DNA of 64,000 nt, taken from assembly GCA_963971535.1 (NCBI GenBank), contig OZ020589.1, positions 68,115,239-68,179,238 on the forward strand. Direction: 5' to 3'. The position numbers and the translations under genes were made by a program. The DNA is from Notolepis coatsorum (Eukaryota > Chordata > Actinopteri > Aulopiformes > Paralepididae). Below the pieces are notes generated by a model. That model saw only the letters and a program-made list of their open reading frames with translations, did no database searches and was not told the origin of the DNA. Of this stretch, positions 55,046-64,000 are shown piece by piece. The first letter of the stretch is position 1, and every line of letters begins with the position of its first letter.

Positions 55046-55326
55046 CGAGTCTATAGCAGGCTAACTAGCCATTGCTAACAGGAGCTAATAGCAGGCTAAC
55101 TAGCCATTGCTAACAGGAGCTAATAGCAGGCTAACTAGCCATTGCTATCAGGAGCTAATAGCAGGCTAACTAGCCATTGCTAATAGGAGCTAATAGCAGG
55201 CTAACTAGCCATTACTAACAGGAGCTAATAGCAGGCTAACTAGCCATTGCTAACAGGAGCTATTAGCAGGCTAACTAGCCATTGCTAACAGGAGCTAATA
55301 GCAGGCTAACTAGCCATTGCTATCAG
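55046..55326. repeat. 35-bp gctaac minisatellite
   Basis: About eight copies of a 35-bp unit (aggctaactagccattgcta + acaggagctaatagc) occur with few differences. It resembles the arrays at 37.9-38.5 kb but uses a different unit. Confidence 0.95.
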
Positions 55327-55539
55327 GACTATGAAATAAGCGTGATTAGGATTAGTAATTGACTCGAGAACTTGGCGAGTTTAGCACCTCGCCGGGGGAT
55401 ATCGAGCGGCCACAGGGTTCTATCTCTAATAGGAGTTGAGATAGATAGAGACACCTGTAGCTCTTATCATGGCGTCCCTGCGTTTGGGCTGGAATCGGTA
55501 TAAGATAACAGCCAAATAAAGTAAACTAGAATATTGATA
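55327..55539 (+). repeat. direct repeat R, copy 2, with empty BEL site
   Basis: gactatgaaataagcg to tagaatattgata. The first half matches 63196-63338 and the second half matches 28777-28930. The end, aaactagaatattgata, equals the two flanks of BEL copy 1 joined at agaat, so it is the uninserted version of that site. Confidence 0.88.
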
Positions 55540-55540
55540 A

Positions 55541-55934
55541 ATGGATTTAATGTGCAGTGGATTTATGTGACCAGTGGGTGGCGCTTCTTTTATTTAAGCG
55601 TCAGGTACACCTGTATGAGGAGGAGTTTTGACCCGGAAAGGGCAATGGTTTTTGACCGCACGCACGCACGAACACGCCACAGAGCGAAATGTTTGTAGTC
55701 AATTAGGTATTGTATTCATTATTATTTAATCAGTTTAAGGAACAAAAGCGAGGATATTCTGTTTGCACGGTGAAGCAAATAAATATCATTTTCCAAGTAA
55801 AGCTGCCTGCATTGTATCATTGGGACAAGGACTGTTTGGTATCAGATCAGACATTTAGAAAGGCGCGTCAGCCAAGTCCATCTATGGGATCAAAATGCTC
55901 AGTAGCTCCGTATAAGACGGGAGCTCCTTTAATA
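55541..55934 (+). repeat. third BEL element, 5' LTR (start truncated)
   Basis: It runs from atggatttaatgtgcag to gggagctcctttaata and matches the right LTR closely. The main length difference is a 4-bp cacg repeat near 55667. The preceding sequence belongs to direct repeat R. Confidence 0.85.
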
Positions 55935-56438
55935 TTAGTCAAAAACCACGCACCAGTTGGACTCTCGTTTTGAGACTGGGGAAGATTCGCTGCGTTTGGT
56001 ACGTCGGAGAATCGCCACCAGAGAAAGACGAGGAGCTGCTGTTGTTGTTTGTGGAGGAAGAGGATTCCACTGTTTGCTGCTGCATCGGGGAGCCGCCTGC
56101 AGCCGTTCGTGGACGAGGAACACACCGGTGCTGACCCGAAGTTTGGCTGAGTAACAGTACTGGACCGCGAGTACTGGTCCGTGAACGACAGCATGGTACC
56201 CAACGCAAGGAGGTATGTTTATAGCGCTATATAAATGCATGGCCATGTAAAAATTGTGCGCGCACATAACTTGGGGTTGAGCATAAATCCATGGTTGCTG
56301 AAGTGGAATAACACTTGACTTTTACTTTTACACGCGGACCTTTTTGTATTGACTTTGTTGCGCGACTTGCCAGCCATCTCGTTTTAACTCAGACTATCTA
56401 ATAACATGGAGACGTGCAAACCGGCGTAAAACGTTTCC

Positions 56439-57465
56439 ATGGAGACCACAGTGCCCTCCGCTGCTAGCGGTGACGTCACTGGGAAATGTGTCGTTAAAAT
56501 GACTGCCAAGGCTGTTGCAGAACATTGTGGCAAATTGGAAGCCAGCAGAAAACGTAAATTTAACATGGCAGCCAAGATAAAAGATGCAATTCTTGGTTTC
56601 ATGTTAAATAATGAGAAGGAAAAAGTAGAGAATGCTCTTACAGATTTGAGTCAGGTGTGTTATGAGGGCGAAATGCATACATGACAATCTGTTGGGTTAT
56701 ACGTTACATGATGAAAAAGAAGAACAAGAGACCTGGTTTGAAGCAAAGAATTTGTCAAACAATCAGTGTATTTCAAATGCAAAACTGTGGGTTTCAAATA
56801 TTGAAGGTATAACTAATGTACATGATGAAAATGATAGTAAAACAACGGAAGGTGATTTGCATTTAATTGATGATGGTATTGCTCCAAATGACAGTGTGTC
56901 AAACATTGTGAGCAAATATTCAAAAACAAGTAGTAGGTCATCTGCCAGGATTTTAGCTGAAGCCGATAGAGCTGCACTTCTCGCTCGTGCTGAATCTCTA
57001 AAAGAAAAACATGCTTTGGAGGAGCAGGAGCTAAAGTTGAAGGAGCAGGAACTACAGTTGAAGAGAAAAAAGGAACAACTGGAGGTGGACACTGAATTGG
57101 CTGCAACCACTGCAAGGTTGGCCGTGTTGCACTCCTCTGAAAGTAAACATTCATCTTGTGCACCTTCAAATGCAATGAATTCCTATTTTGAAAGGGAACA
57201 CCACAAGGTCTTAAATCCTGTTGCAAGAGAATATCAACCTGGGACATTAACACAACGAAGTAAATTGACACAATTGTCAATACCACCAAACAAGCCTGTG
57301 GATGTGAGACCAAAGGAACGTGGTCAATGGCATAGCACTGCTACTAACCGCCAATATAACCACAACCACAAGGAACAGGAAAGCAGAATGGGAACAACTG
57401 ATAATGTTCAAATCAATTCAAACCAACCTGCAAACATGCTTACCATCATGGAGAGGCAAAATTAG
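56439..57465 (+). pseudogene. third BEL element, Gag N-terminal region, disrupted
   Basis: The frame from 56439 starts METTVPSAASGD and reads to DLSQVCYEG, where a frameshift near 56665 moves it to another frame. That frame carries DEKEEQETWFEAK and a long charged coiled coil (KEKHALEEQELKLKEQELQL), as in BEL Gag proteins. It ends in a single in-frame TAG (57463-57465), after which the same frame continues without further break into the 841-aa ORF. Confidence 0.8.
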
Positions 57466-57480
57466 ATAACTGCTGCTCTG

Positions 57481-60006
57481 GTGCAGCAACAGCATTCCAG
57501 GTCTCTGCCACCACGAAATATCCCAACCTTTGAAGGTGACCCTCTCCAATATAGAACATTCATCAAAGCATTTGAACAAGGAATGGAGGAAAAGGCAACA
57601 GAAGCTGATGCTTTGTATTATCTGGAGCAGTTCACAAGAGGACAGCCACAAGAATTGGTGCGTAGCTGCCAGCATATGGGTCCTGAGCGTGGTTACGCAG
57701 TGGCAAAGGGTCTTCTTAAAGAACACTTTGGAAATCAGTACAAAATAGGAAATGCCTACATGCAAAAGGCCTTGGCATGGCAAGCAATAAAATCGGAGGA
57801 TGTCAAGGCACTTCAAGCCTACTCCTTATTCTTGCGTGGCTGCTGCAATGCAATGGAGGAGCTTCAGTACATGCAGGAGTTGGACATGCCTGTCAACATG
57901 AGGGCCATAATATCAAAATTGCCATTCAAGATGAGGGAGCAATGGAGGAGTACGGCTCACGGCATCATGGAACACACCCAGGAAAGAGCTCACTTCGAGG
58001 ATATGACTACGTTTGTGGAGCGACATGTCAGCATTCTTTCTGACCCTCTGTTTGGTGACATACAAGATCCAAAATCTGGTGTGGTTGGCACAACATCTCT
58101 CACCAGGTTTGAATCATATCCCAACAGAGTGAAAAGAAACATTGTCGCCACCACAGTAACATCTATGGACATATCTGAGAGAGCCAATGAGCTGACATCA
58201 CCAACACCCGGCACAGTGAATGCTAGGAGAGCTGGATGCCTTTGCTGTGCTCGCAGTCACTCGTTGGAGGAGTGCAAACAACTGCAGGAGAAGAGGCACA
58301 AGGAGAAAATGTACTTTCTGAGGGAAGAGGGAGTTTGCTTTGCATGCTTATGTGTTGGTCACATGAGCAGAGATTGCGAAAGGCGCTTGATATGCAAAGT
58401 TTGTGGTCAAACTCACCCCACCCTGCTTCACATCAAAAGGCAACCATCTTCTCCAGAACAGTTAAAGGAACCATCCAATAAGCAACCAACTTCACTGCAA
58501 ACATGTGGACATACAGGGGCCGGTAAGGACCGGTGTGTGTTATCCATTCTCCCTGTACGTGTGAAAGCAGCAAAAGGAAATGCCATCATACAAACCTACG
58601 CCTTCTTAGACCCTGGTAGCTCAGCCACATTCTGCTCTGAACGCCTAATGCAGAGGCTGAATATCACAGGCATAAGAACCAACTTCCTGTTGAGCACCAT
58701 GGGGCAAGAGACAGTTGTTCCAGCTTACTCCTTGACTGGGTTGGAGATAGCTGGTTTGGACAGCGATGACTTTTCTGTTCTTCCGGAAGTTCTCACACAG
58801 AAGAAAATGCCAGTCACGGCTGAGAACATGGTGACACCTGAAGAACTGTCTAAATGGTCATATTTGTCCAACGTACACATCCCACGCCTAAAAGCAAATG
58901 TCGACCTGTTGATTGGAACCAACACTCCCAAGATATTGGAACCTTGGGAGGTCATCAACAGTCACAGGAATGGCCCGTATGCTATAAGGACAGTGCTGGG
59001 ATGGGTTGTTAATGGTCCACTGAATAGAAACAGTGGTGTTGTGGAGTCAGAGTTTCCCTCTGCTACAGTGAACAGGATCTCTGTGTGCAGACGGGAAGAA
59101 ATGCTGGCCGATCAGGACAAACACGACTTCAAAGAAATAGCTGTGAAGGAGAAGGAAGTGTCCAGAGAAGACCTAAGCCGTCTGGAAAAATTTGAAAGTT
59201 CAGCAGTGCTTCAGGAGGAGAGGTACTGCTTGAAATTACCTTTTAACAAGGAGGTCTGTCTGCCCAACAATGTGGGAGTGACTAGGCTGGATACAGCGTT
59301 TGAAGATGGACTCTTGAGAGTTGTAGGAAGATTGAGCAGAGGATCAACACCAGAGGAAGCTAAACCTCCACTCATTCTCTCCAAGGACCAGCATGTTTCA
59401 ATGCTCATTCTCAAGCATGTACACCAGAATCGGAGACATGGTGGAAGGACTCACACAATGTCCAAAGTGAGGAAGAAATGTTGGATCACCAACGCCCATG
59501 CAGCTGAGAAGATCATCGCTGAATGCAGCTTTTGCAAACACTACAGTGACAGTGCAGTGGAGCAAAAGATGGCGGATCTTCCAGCAGACAGAATCCTTCC
59601 CGACCTACCACCTTTTACCAACACAGGGTGGATCAAGGAAGAGGAAACAGGAAAGGAGGAGGAACAGGAAGTCGAAGAACCAGGAAAGGAGGAGGAGCCA
59701 GGAGTGCTAACTCGCTTCAGAGAGGAACCGGTGGCATTCATGGGTGACATTCAAGCCATGTTCCACCAGGTGAAGGTCGCTGAGGAAGACAGTGATTTTC
59801 TGTGCTTTCTCTGGGACAAGAGGAAAAGGAGTTTGGCAGCTGGAGATATTGTAGTCGTCATGGACTCTTCAGCTCCTCGTGGGTCCTGGCCACTTGGCAG
59901 GGTTCTGGAGGTCTTTTCAGACGAACAAGGTCTGGTGCGTTCTGTAAAATTGCAGACTAAAAGAAGCACCATTGTAAGGCCAGTGACAACTGTGTTTGGT
60001 TCATGA
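57481..60006 (+). CDS. shuffled BEL Gag-PR-IN(N)-RT fragment protein, 841 aa
   Basis: The open frame starts just after the TAG; the first usable codon is a GTG, so the true start is probably upstream by readthrough, or the frame is not translated. Domain order: BEL Gag domain (IPTFEGDPLQYRTFIKAFEQ, residues about 15-180), three cysteine knuckles (CLCCARSH, CFACLCVGH, CKVCGQTH, about 246-320) and a protease motif AFLDPGSSATF (about 373). Next is the integrase N-terminal finger (HVHQNRRHGG...CSFCKHY, about 645-683). It is followed by an acidic GKEEE-rich linker (about 716-742), an RT piece (EEPVAFMGDIQAMFHQV) and a DUF5641-like tail (GDIVVVMD...). The RT piece lies after the integrase finger, the reverse of normal BEL order. 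No catalytic RT or integrase core remains. Confidence 0.82.
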   Translation: MQQQHSRSLPPRNIPTFEGDPLQYRTFIKAFEQGMEEKATEADALYYLEQFTRGQPQELVRSCQHMGPERGYAVAKGLLKEHFGNQYKIGNAYMQKALAWQAIKSEDVKALQAYSLFLRGCCNAMEELQYMQELDMPVNMRAIISKLPFKMREQWRSTAHGIMEHTQERAHFEDMTTFVERHVSILSDPLFGDIQDPKSGVVGTTSLTRFESYPNRVKRNIVATTVTSMDISERANELTSPTPGTVNARRAGCLCCARSHSLEECKQLQEKRHKEKMYFLREEGVCFACLCVGHMSRDCERRLICKVCGQTHPTLLHIKRQPSSPEQLKEPSNKQPTSLQTCGHTGAGKDRCVLSILPVRVKAAKGNAIIQTYAFLDPGSSATFCSERLMQRLNITGIRTNFLLSTMGQETVVPAYSLTGLEIAGLDSDDFSVLPEVLTQKKMPVTAENMVTPEELSKWSYLSNVHIPRLKANVDLLIGTNTPKILEPWEVINSHRNGPYAIRTVLGWVVNGPLNRNSGVVESEFPSATVNRISVCRREEMLADQDKHDFKEIAVKEKEVSREDLSRLEKFESSAVLQEERYCLKLPFNKEVCLPNNVGVTRLDTAFEDGLLRVVGRLSRGSTPEEAKPPLILSKDQHVSMLILKHVHQNRRHGGRTHTMSKVRKKCWITNAHAAEKIIAECSFCKHYSDSAVEQKMADLPADRILPDLPPFTNTGWIKEEETGKEEEQEVEEPGKEEEPGVLTRFREEPVAFMGDIQAMFHQVKVAEEDSDFLCFLWDKRKRSLAAGDIVVVMDSSAPRGSWPLGRVLEVFSDEQGLVRSVKLQTKRSTIVRPVTTVFGS

Positions 60007-60023
60007 AGTGTAGATGCACTTAA

Positions 60024-60975
60024 CACTTTGGTTGCCTAAGGTTAAATTAATGATATACCATAGATTGCCAGCGCTATTTGTCTATGGAGAAAGTCCCCTT
60101 CTTTGCAAGGCTATAACTTTTTAAATTCTATTGCTACATTGCCATTATTAGGGCCCATTCAAAGTCCTATATGTATTGTTCATTGTGTAGCAACGTTAAA
60201 CTTTTTCATTCACATATTCATAGTAAAGTATGGTCTAATGTATAAGTATGTTTTCATCTCTTTCTGCAGCTTTCTCCAGAACGTGATATATAGCCCCAAA
60301 TGCATTATATTGATGATGAAATACAGTTTGATGGCAATCAGCGCGATATAAAAAATTCCAACTAGACGTACTTCTAGAAGTTACTACACGTCATCTGATG
60401 TTGACCGGATGGGCGAGGGGGCGTTTATAATTCCGTGGGCAGTGTTATACCAATCATCTAATGTGGGTCAAATGTTGATAATATCAGTTATTATCGAAGA
60501 CGGTAACGTTACACGCTGAAACTCACCCCAGTCTCCGCGCGCCGTTGGGCGATCATCGTCGAGTCGAAATTTTATCATTATGGGATATATTATTACCCGG
60601 TCCATCTCCAGCTTGTATAATGGTATATACGTCCAAATCATGTTGTTTATCGAGTTATTGGCAATCGATCGCTATGTAGAGTGACGAGCTAGAGTCACGG
60701 GACATGTACCGAGTGGCCGGAAGCAATACGGCCGTCTAGCAAAACCTCTAATGCGCTTCCTGTTAAGCGCTTGCGCCGATCGGCCACCAGATGGCGCTCC
60801 TGAACCGCCAGAGAGCTCAGTGGGTCCTGCTGGTGGATCTCAGGCCAGCGGAGGGACATTATGAATCCGATCGCAGATTTTTGAAATATTGATATAAAGA
60901 CGACATACAGCGTTCCCCGGCAACTTTAGCATGGCCAGCAAAGACGTCTAAAGACGGCTCCCGGCAGTCAAAGTG
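60024..60975. mobile_element. piggyBac-like MITE
   Basis: A 952-bp unit is flanked by TTAA (60020-60023 and 60976-60979). It has terminal repeats cactttggttgcc and, inverted, cactttgactgcc (11 of 13 match). The TTAA duplication and the CxCTTTG-type end fit piggyBac. No transposase frame is present. It lies in the 3' non-coding part of the third BEL element. Confidence 0.75.
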
Positions 60976-61421
60976 TTAATCCATAACATGTTTTGGCTCT
61001 TATTTGTTTTGTTTATTTATTTTTGAATTGTTATGTCTGCCTGCCTTAACAATTAGGGGCCGGTGTGTAACGGCCAAAATGGATTTAATGTGCAGTGGAT
61101 TTATGTGACCAGGGGGTGGCGCTTCTTTTATTTAAGCGTCAGGTACACCTGTATGAGGAGGAGTTTTGACCTGGAAAGGGCAATGGTTTTTGACCGCACG
61201 CACAAACACGCCACAGGGCGAAATGTTTGTAGGCAATTAGGTATTGTATTCATTATTATTTAATCAGTTTAAGGAACAAAAGCGAGGATATTCTGTTTGC
61301 ACGGTGAAGCAAAAAAATATCATTTTCCAAGTAAAGCTGCCTGCATTGTATCATTGGGACAAAGACTGTTTGGTATCAGATCAGACATTTAGAAAGGTGC
61401 GTCAGCCAAGTCCGTCTACGG

Positions 61422-62913
61422 CAGGGCTATTCAACTGGCGGCCCGCGGGATGATTCTGACCGGCCCGCCAAAGATTACATGATAATAAAAAAAATTAAAA
61501 AAATAATAAAAAAAAAGAAAAAATAATTTTTTTTTCATGTCAACGTTAACACGCACAATTGAGCCAAAAGTCACTTAATTAATGACAGATTTCATTGATA
61601 AATTGAGGGAAAACTTTGCAAGTTGATTTGATGAATTTGACATGTCCAGATAATTGATGCATTTTGTGAGCAACCCATTTGCCAATGTAGCTGCTATTTC
61701 CACAAAAGGACAAGAGTTCCTTGCATCACTTCACATTGATGAAGGTCTCCTGCAACTTGAAATAATTGACATGCAAGCATCATCTGCTCTGAAGCAGGCA
61801 CTTGAGAATGAATCCACCACAACATTTTGGATAAAGTGTATTCATGTCAAGACATTCCCCAAAATAAAAACGCTGGCAATATCTGTGCTAACAATGTTTG
61901 GCTCAACATACACCTGTGAATCCAGTTTCTCATTAAAACAAGCAACCATGCCTCCTTGACAAATGAGCATTTGCATCACTGTTTGCGGGTAGCCCTCACT
62001 TCCTATGAACCCTCTTTCTCTGCCATTGCCCAGTCAAAGAAGTGCAATCGCTCTCATTAGATGTGTGTATGTAGGCTAGGCCTGTCTGCCCCCCACCCCC
62101 CTGATGTTTGAGAGTTAAGAGTTGACAATAAGTGCTAATAAGATGCTGTGATTTGCTGTTGTTGCACAGACATGAAGCACTTTTTCATAAGCTCAGCTGC
62201 ACTATAAATGTGTTTTTTTGTTCAAGTGTTGATGTTAGAATGTTCATATGCACATCATGCACTTACCTTGTTTGTTTTTTATTTAATTTTTATATTGAAA
62301 TGTTGAAGAGGAGATGTTGCAGTTGTTGCACATAAATGAAGCACTTTTTTTTAAAAGTATACTACTTTTGCAATGTAGTTAAAGGGGATCTTATAAATGG
62401 CCTTTTTCAGTGTTTAGCATTGTTTCCTAGCTATGTGGACTTATATTAATATGATCTATGTCTCTAATTCTCATATTGGCGCATTCTTCCAATTCTCCTC
62501 TCACAATATTCACCCTCACTGAACTGAGTCATCTGAAAATGTGCTGATTTGTGATGTCAGAGAGACACTGCTGCATGATAATCAGCTGAGTTTCCACACA
62601 GTTTCCACAGTGGTTGGAGCCCAGGCTCAAAACGTGTTTTTGAGTACTTGATTAGAAATACAAAACAATGAATTAAAAAAAAAAAATATTAAAGAGGTGT
62701 TCCATAAACCCACAGGAATTGTGTAAAAGTGCCCAAATAGTGAAAGAAATAGTAAAATAGTTCCCCTTTAAATAAAAGTTGTGAAAATGTGGTTGCGTGT
62801 TGTGTCAAGTGTACATATATTCATAGAACGGGGAGGCGCCGTGGCAGTCCGGCCCCTGGCCCCTTGGGTTTCTGACAATGTGGCCCCCTGAACAATTTAG
62901 TTGAATAGCCCTG
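61422..62913 (+). mobile_element. hAT element with transposase C-terminus
   Basis: The 1492-bp insertion has ends cagggctattcaact and agttgaatagccctg and the 8-bp duplication gtctacgg (61414-61421 and 62914-62921). The left BEL LTR shows a nearly intact empty site. The 8-bp duplication with CAGGG ends is typical of hAT. Only the end of the transposase survives, so this is an internally deleted copy. Confidence 0.93.
61654..61959 (+). pseudogene. hAT transposase C-terminal dimerisation region
   Basis: The 101-aa frame contains FWIKCIHVKTFPKIKTLAIS followed by VLTMFGSTYTCESSFS. This is the hATC-type dimerisation motif of hAT transposases and related domesticated proteins such as the ZBED5/SCAND3/GTF2IRD2 group. 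The catalytic core is absent, and the frame stops soon after the motif. Confidence 0.82.
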
Positions 62914-62968
62914 GTCTACGGGATCAAAATGCTCAGTAGCTCCGTATAAGACGGGAGCTCCTTTAATA

Positions 62969-63195
62969 GTAATACTTATTAAAAGAGTAGTAATATCATC
63001 AGGCTTACAAATGATTAGCAGTATAGGCTTTTCCTATAATGATGATGATGATGATGATGATAATGATAATGATGATATATAATTATTATAGGAAAGGAGT
63101 TTTCCCAGACATACATTCGGTTTATTACAAACAAAGAAGAGGTTAACAACTCTTCTACGCTTATATTTCATATGAACTGGATATAACTAACTAGT
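62969..63195. other. giant-element body, right part
   Basis: A short unassigned stretch with a (GAT)n microsatellite (63038-63078). No gene is seen. Confidence 0.6.
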
Positions 63196-63338
63196 GACTA
63201 TGAAATAAGCGTGATTAGGATTAGTAATTGACTCGAGAACTTGGCGAGTTTAGCACCTCGCCGGGGGATATCGAGCGGCCACAGGGTTCTATCTCTAATA
63301 GGAGTTGAGATAGATAGAGACACCTGTAGCTCTTATCA
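63196..63338 (+). repeat. direct repeat R, copy 3 (next to right TIR)
   Basis: gactatgaaataagcgtgat to tagctcttatca matches copy 2. It then stops 16 bases before the inner edge of the right TIR. It has the same orientation as copies 1 and 2. Confidence 0.88.
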
Positions 63339-63354
63339 GTACTCTGTAGATATT

Positions 63355-63710
63355 TATGATAAACAATGACTTCATAACTTACCTGCTAATGATAACGTTA
63401 ACTAATGAAAATAATAAAGACACTTTCGCCACCATGACTCAGCATCAAACCCACCTTGTTGAGCATCTGCAACGACATAAACACACGGAGATGAGCAATG
63501 ATTGTTTCTGAATCGTTAACCGTATGAGAAACCGGTAAATATTTACAAAATCTAAGTGATTTTCCAACCTCGCGGAACTAGAGCTCGGTGAAGGCTGCAG
63601 GGCAGCGCTGCTGGATGTTCGCGCGTCACTCGGGGGGCGTGCTTCAGCGGCCAATCAGAGCGCAAAACGGCAATGCGGAACTGGAACAGCGTTGTAGAAG
63701 GCATTCACGC
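63355..63710 (-). repeat. right terminal inverted repeat of the giant element
   Basis: Read on the minus strand it starts GCGTGAATGCCTTCTACAAC and matches the left TIR for 356 bp. Its outer edge abuts gtcccaacc and the L1-like ORF2 piece. Confidence 0.92.
63383..63435 (-). other. putative inward-facing first exon in the right TIR
   Basis: The 53-nt segment mirrors the left TIR segment. It has an ATG at 63433-63435, the same hydrophobic frame with Val at position 2, and the donor gtaagt (complement of 63377-63382). Conservation could simply reflect overall TIR similarity. Confidence 0.3.
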
Positions 63711-64000
63711 GTCCCAACCGGGAGCCTTGCCCCGCCTCCCTAAGCTCATCTAGTGTGATAGGTGCAGCTAACCGCTTAGCATCATCTCCTGAGACCTGTG
63801 GTAAGTTGATTTGATTAAGAAAGTCCTCCAGCTTAGTATGATCAAAGACCACCTCTGACTTGTACAGGTTGGAATAAAAAGAGCGAAATGTATCATTAAT
63901 CTTTTTGTGGTTGGTGGTTACCTCCCCCTGTTGGTTCTTAATGGAAGGGATATCAGCAAATTGTTCACTGGCTCGTATCTTCATATCTAGTAGGTGGCTA
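63711..64000 (-). pseudogene. L1-like LINE ORF2 piece 1 (RT, continues off the window)
   Basis: The minus-strand translation gives MKIRASEQFADIPSIKNQQG, DTFRSFYSNLYKSE and APITLDELREA, the region just upstream of the GKAPGxDG block in L1-type RTs. A short deletion and frameshift occur before ggcaaggctcccggttggga. The next codons are found at 20124 and below, across the giant element. It is about half identical to the same region of the LINE at 25.3-25.6 kb. Confidence 0.9.

Larger units (their letters stand above)
55541..62968 (+). mobile_element. third BEL/Pao element, rearranged, with two nested DNA transposons
   Basis: LTR-like copies lie at 55541-55934 and 61066-62968; the latter contains a hAT. 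The left LTR lacks the first 13 bases (tgtaacggccaaa), so the left edge was altered after or during insertion, and no target duplication is visible. The body has a broken gag, an 841-aa frame of shuffled BEL domains and a piggyBac-like MITE in the 3' region. It is from a different BEL family than the two copies above, and the full RT and integrase core are missing. Confidence 0.85.
61066..62968 (+). repeat. third BEL element, 3' LTR, interrupted by a hAT
   Basis: It starts tgtaacggcc after the purine-rich aattaggggccggtg and matches the left LTR up to 61413. It continues after the hAT from 62922 to ctttaata at 62968. Confidence 0.85.

Overview
The window looks like a teleost fish genome. It holds no host gene locus that I can recognise. 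What I can identify is almost all nested transposable elements typical of ray-finned fish: Ty3/Gypsy chromoviruses of the sushi type, BEL/Pao, Ty1/Copia, L1-like and L2-like LINEs, hAT and piggyBac-like DNA elements. Boundaries and repeat comparisons were read by eye.

The main result is a nested structure. An old L1-like LINE ORF2 on the minus strand is split into three pieces (63711-64000, 20072-20124, 12570-12700). The pieces read on from one another if two insertions are removed. One is a 7.4-kb non-autonomous Gypsy (12701-20071, 5-bp target duplication ccgaa). The other is a 43.6-kb unit (20125-63710) with 355/356-bp terminal inverted repeats (TIRs) of about 98% identity, flanked by the 9-bp direct repeat gtcccaacc. 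I find no transposase in this giant TIR element. Its body carries long minisatellite arrays, three copies of a direct repeat, an intron-free fragment of the host gene THOC7, and an unidentified ORF. It also hosts a full-length L1-like LINE (about 21.5-28.3 kb), two BEL copies of one family (28931-37558 and 43638-52852), a truncated L2 LINE (43621-54929), and a third, rearranged BEL element (55541-62968) that itself carries a piggyBac-like MITE and a hAT.

Left of the giant element: a nearly complete sushi-like Gypsy (376-6603, minus strand) sits in a short tandem repeat; 6.6-10.0 kb holds a hAT/CGGBP1-like fragment and unassigned non-coding DNA; then come a Gypsy LTR with the start of gag (9990-10875) and a 5'-truncated Copia (11275-12569). 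The two related Gypsy families both show a PBS complementary to the 5' end of their own transcript, with matching base changes in LTR and PBS. This supports Tf1/sushi-type self-priming.

None of the retroelement coding regions is fully intact. The gypsy and both complete BEL copies have LTR pairs differing at only about 4-6 sites each, so these insertions are recent. The giant element is older than the insertions inside it, and its TIRs have about eight differences.
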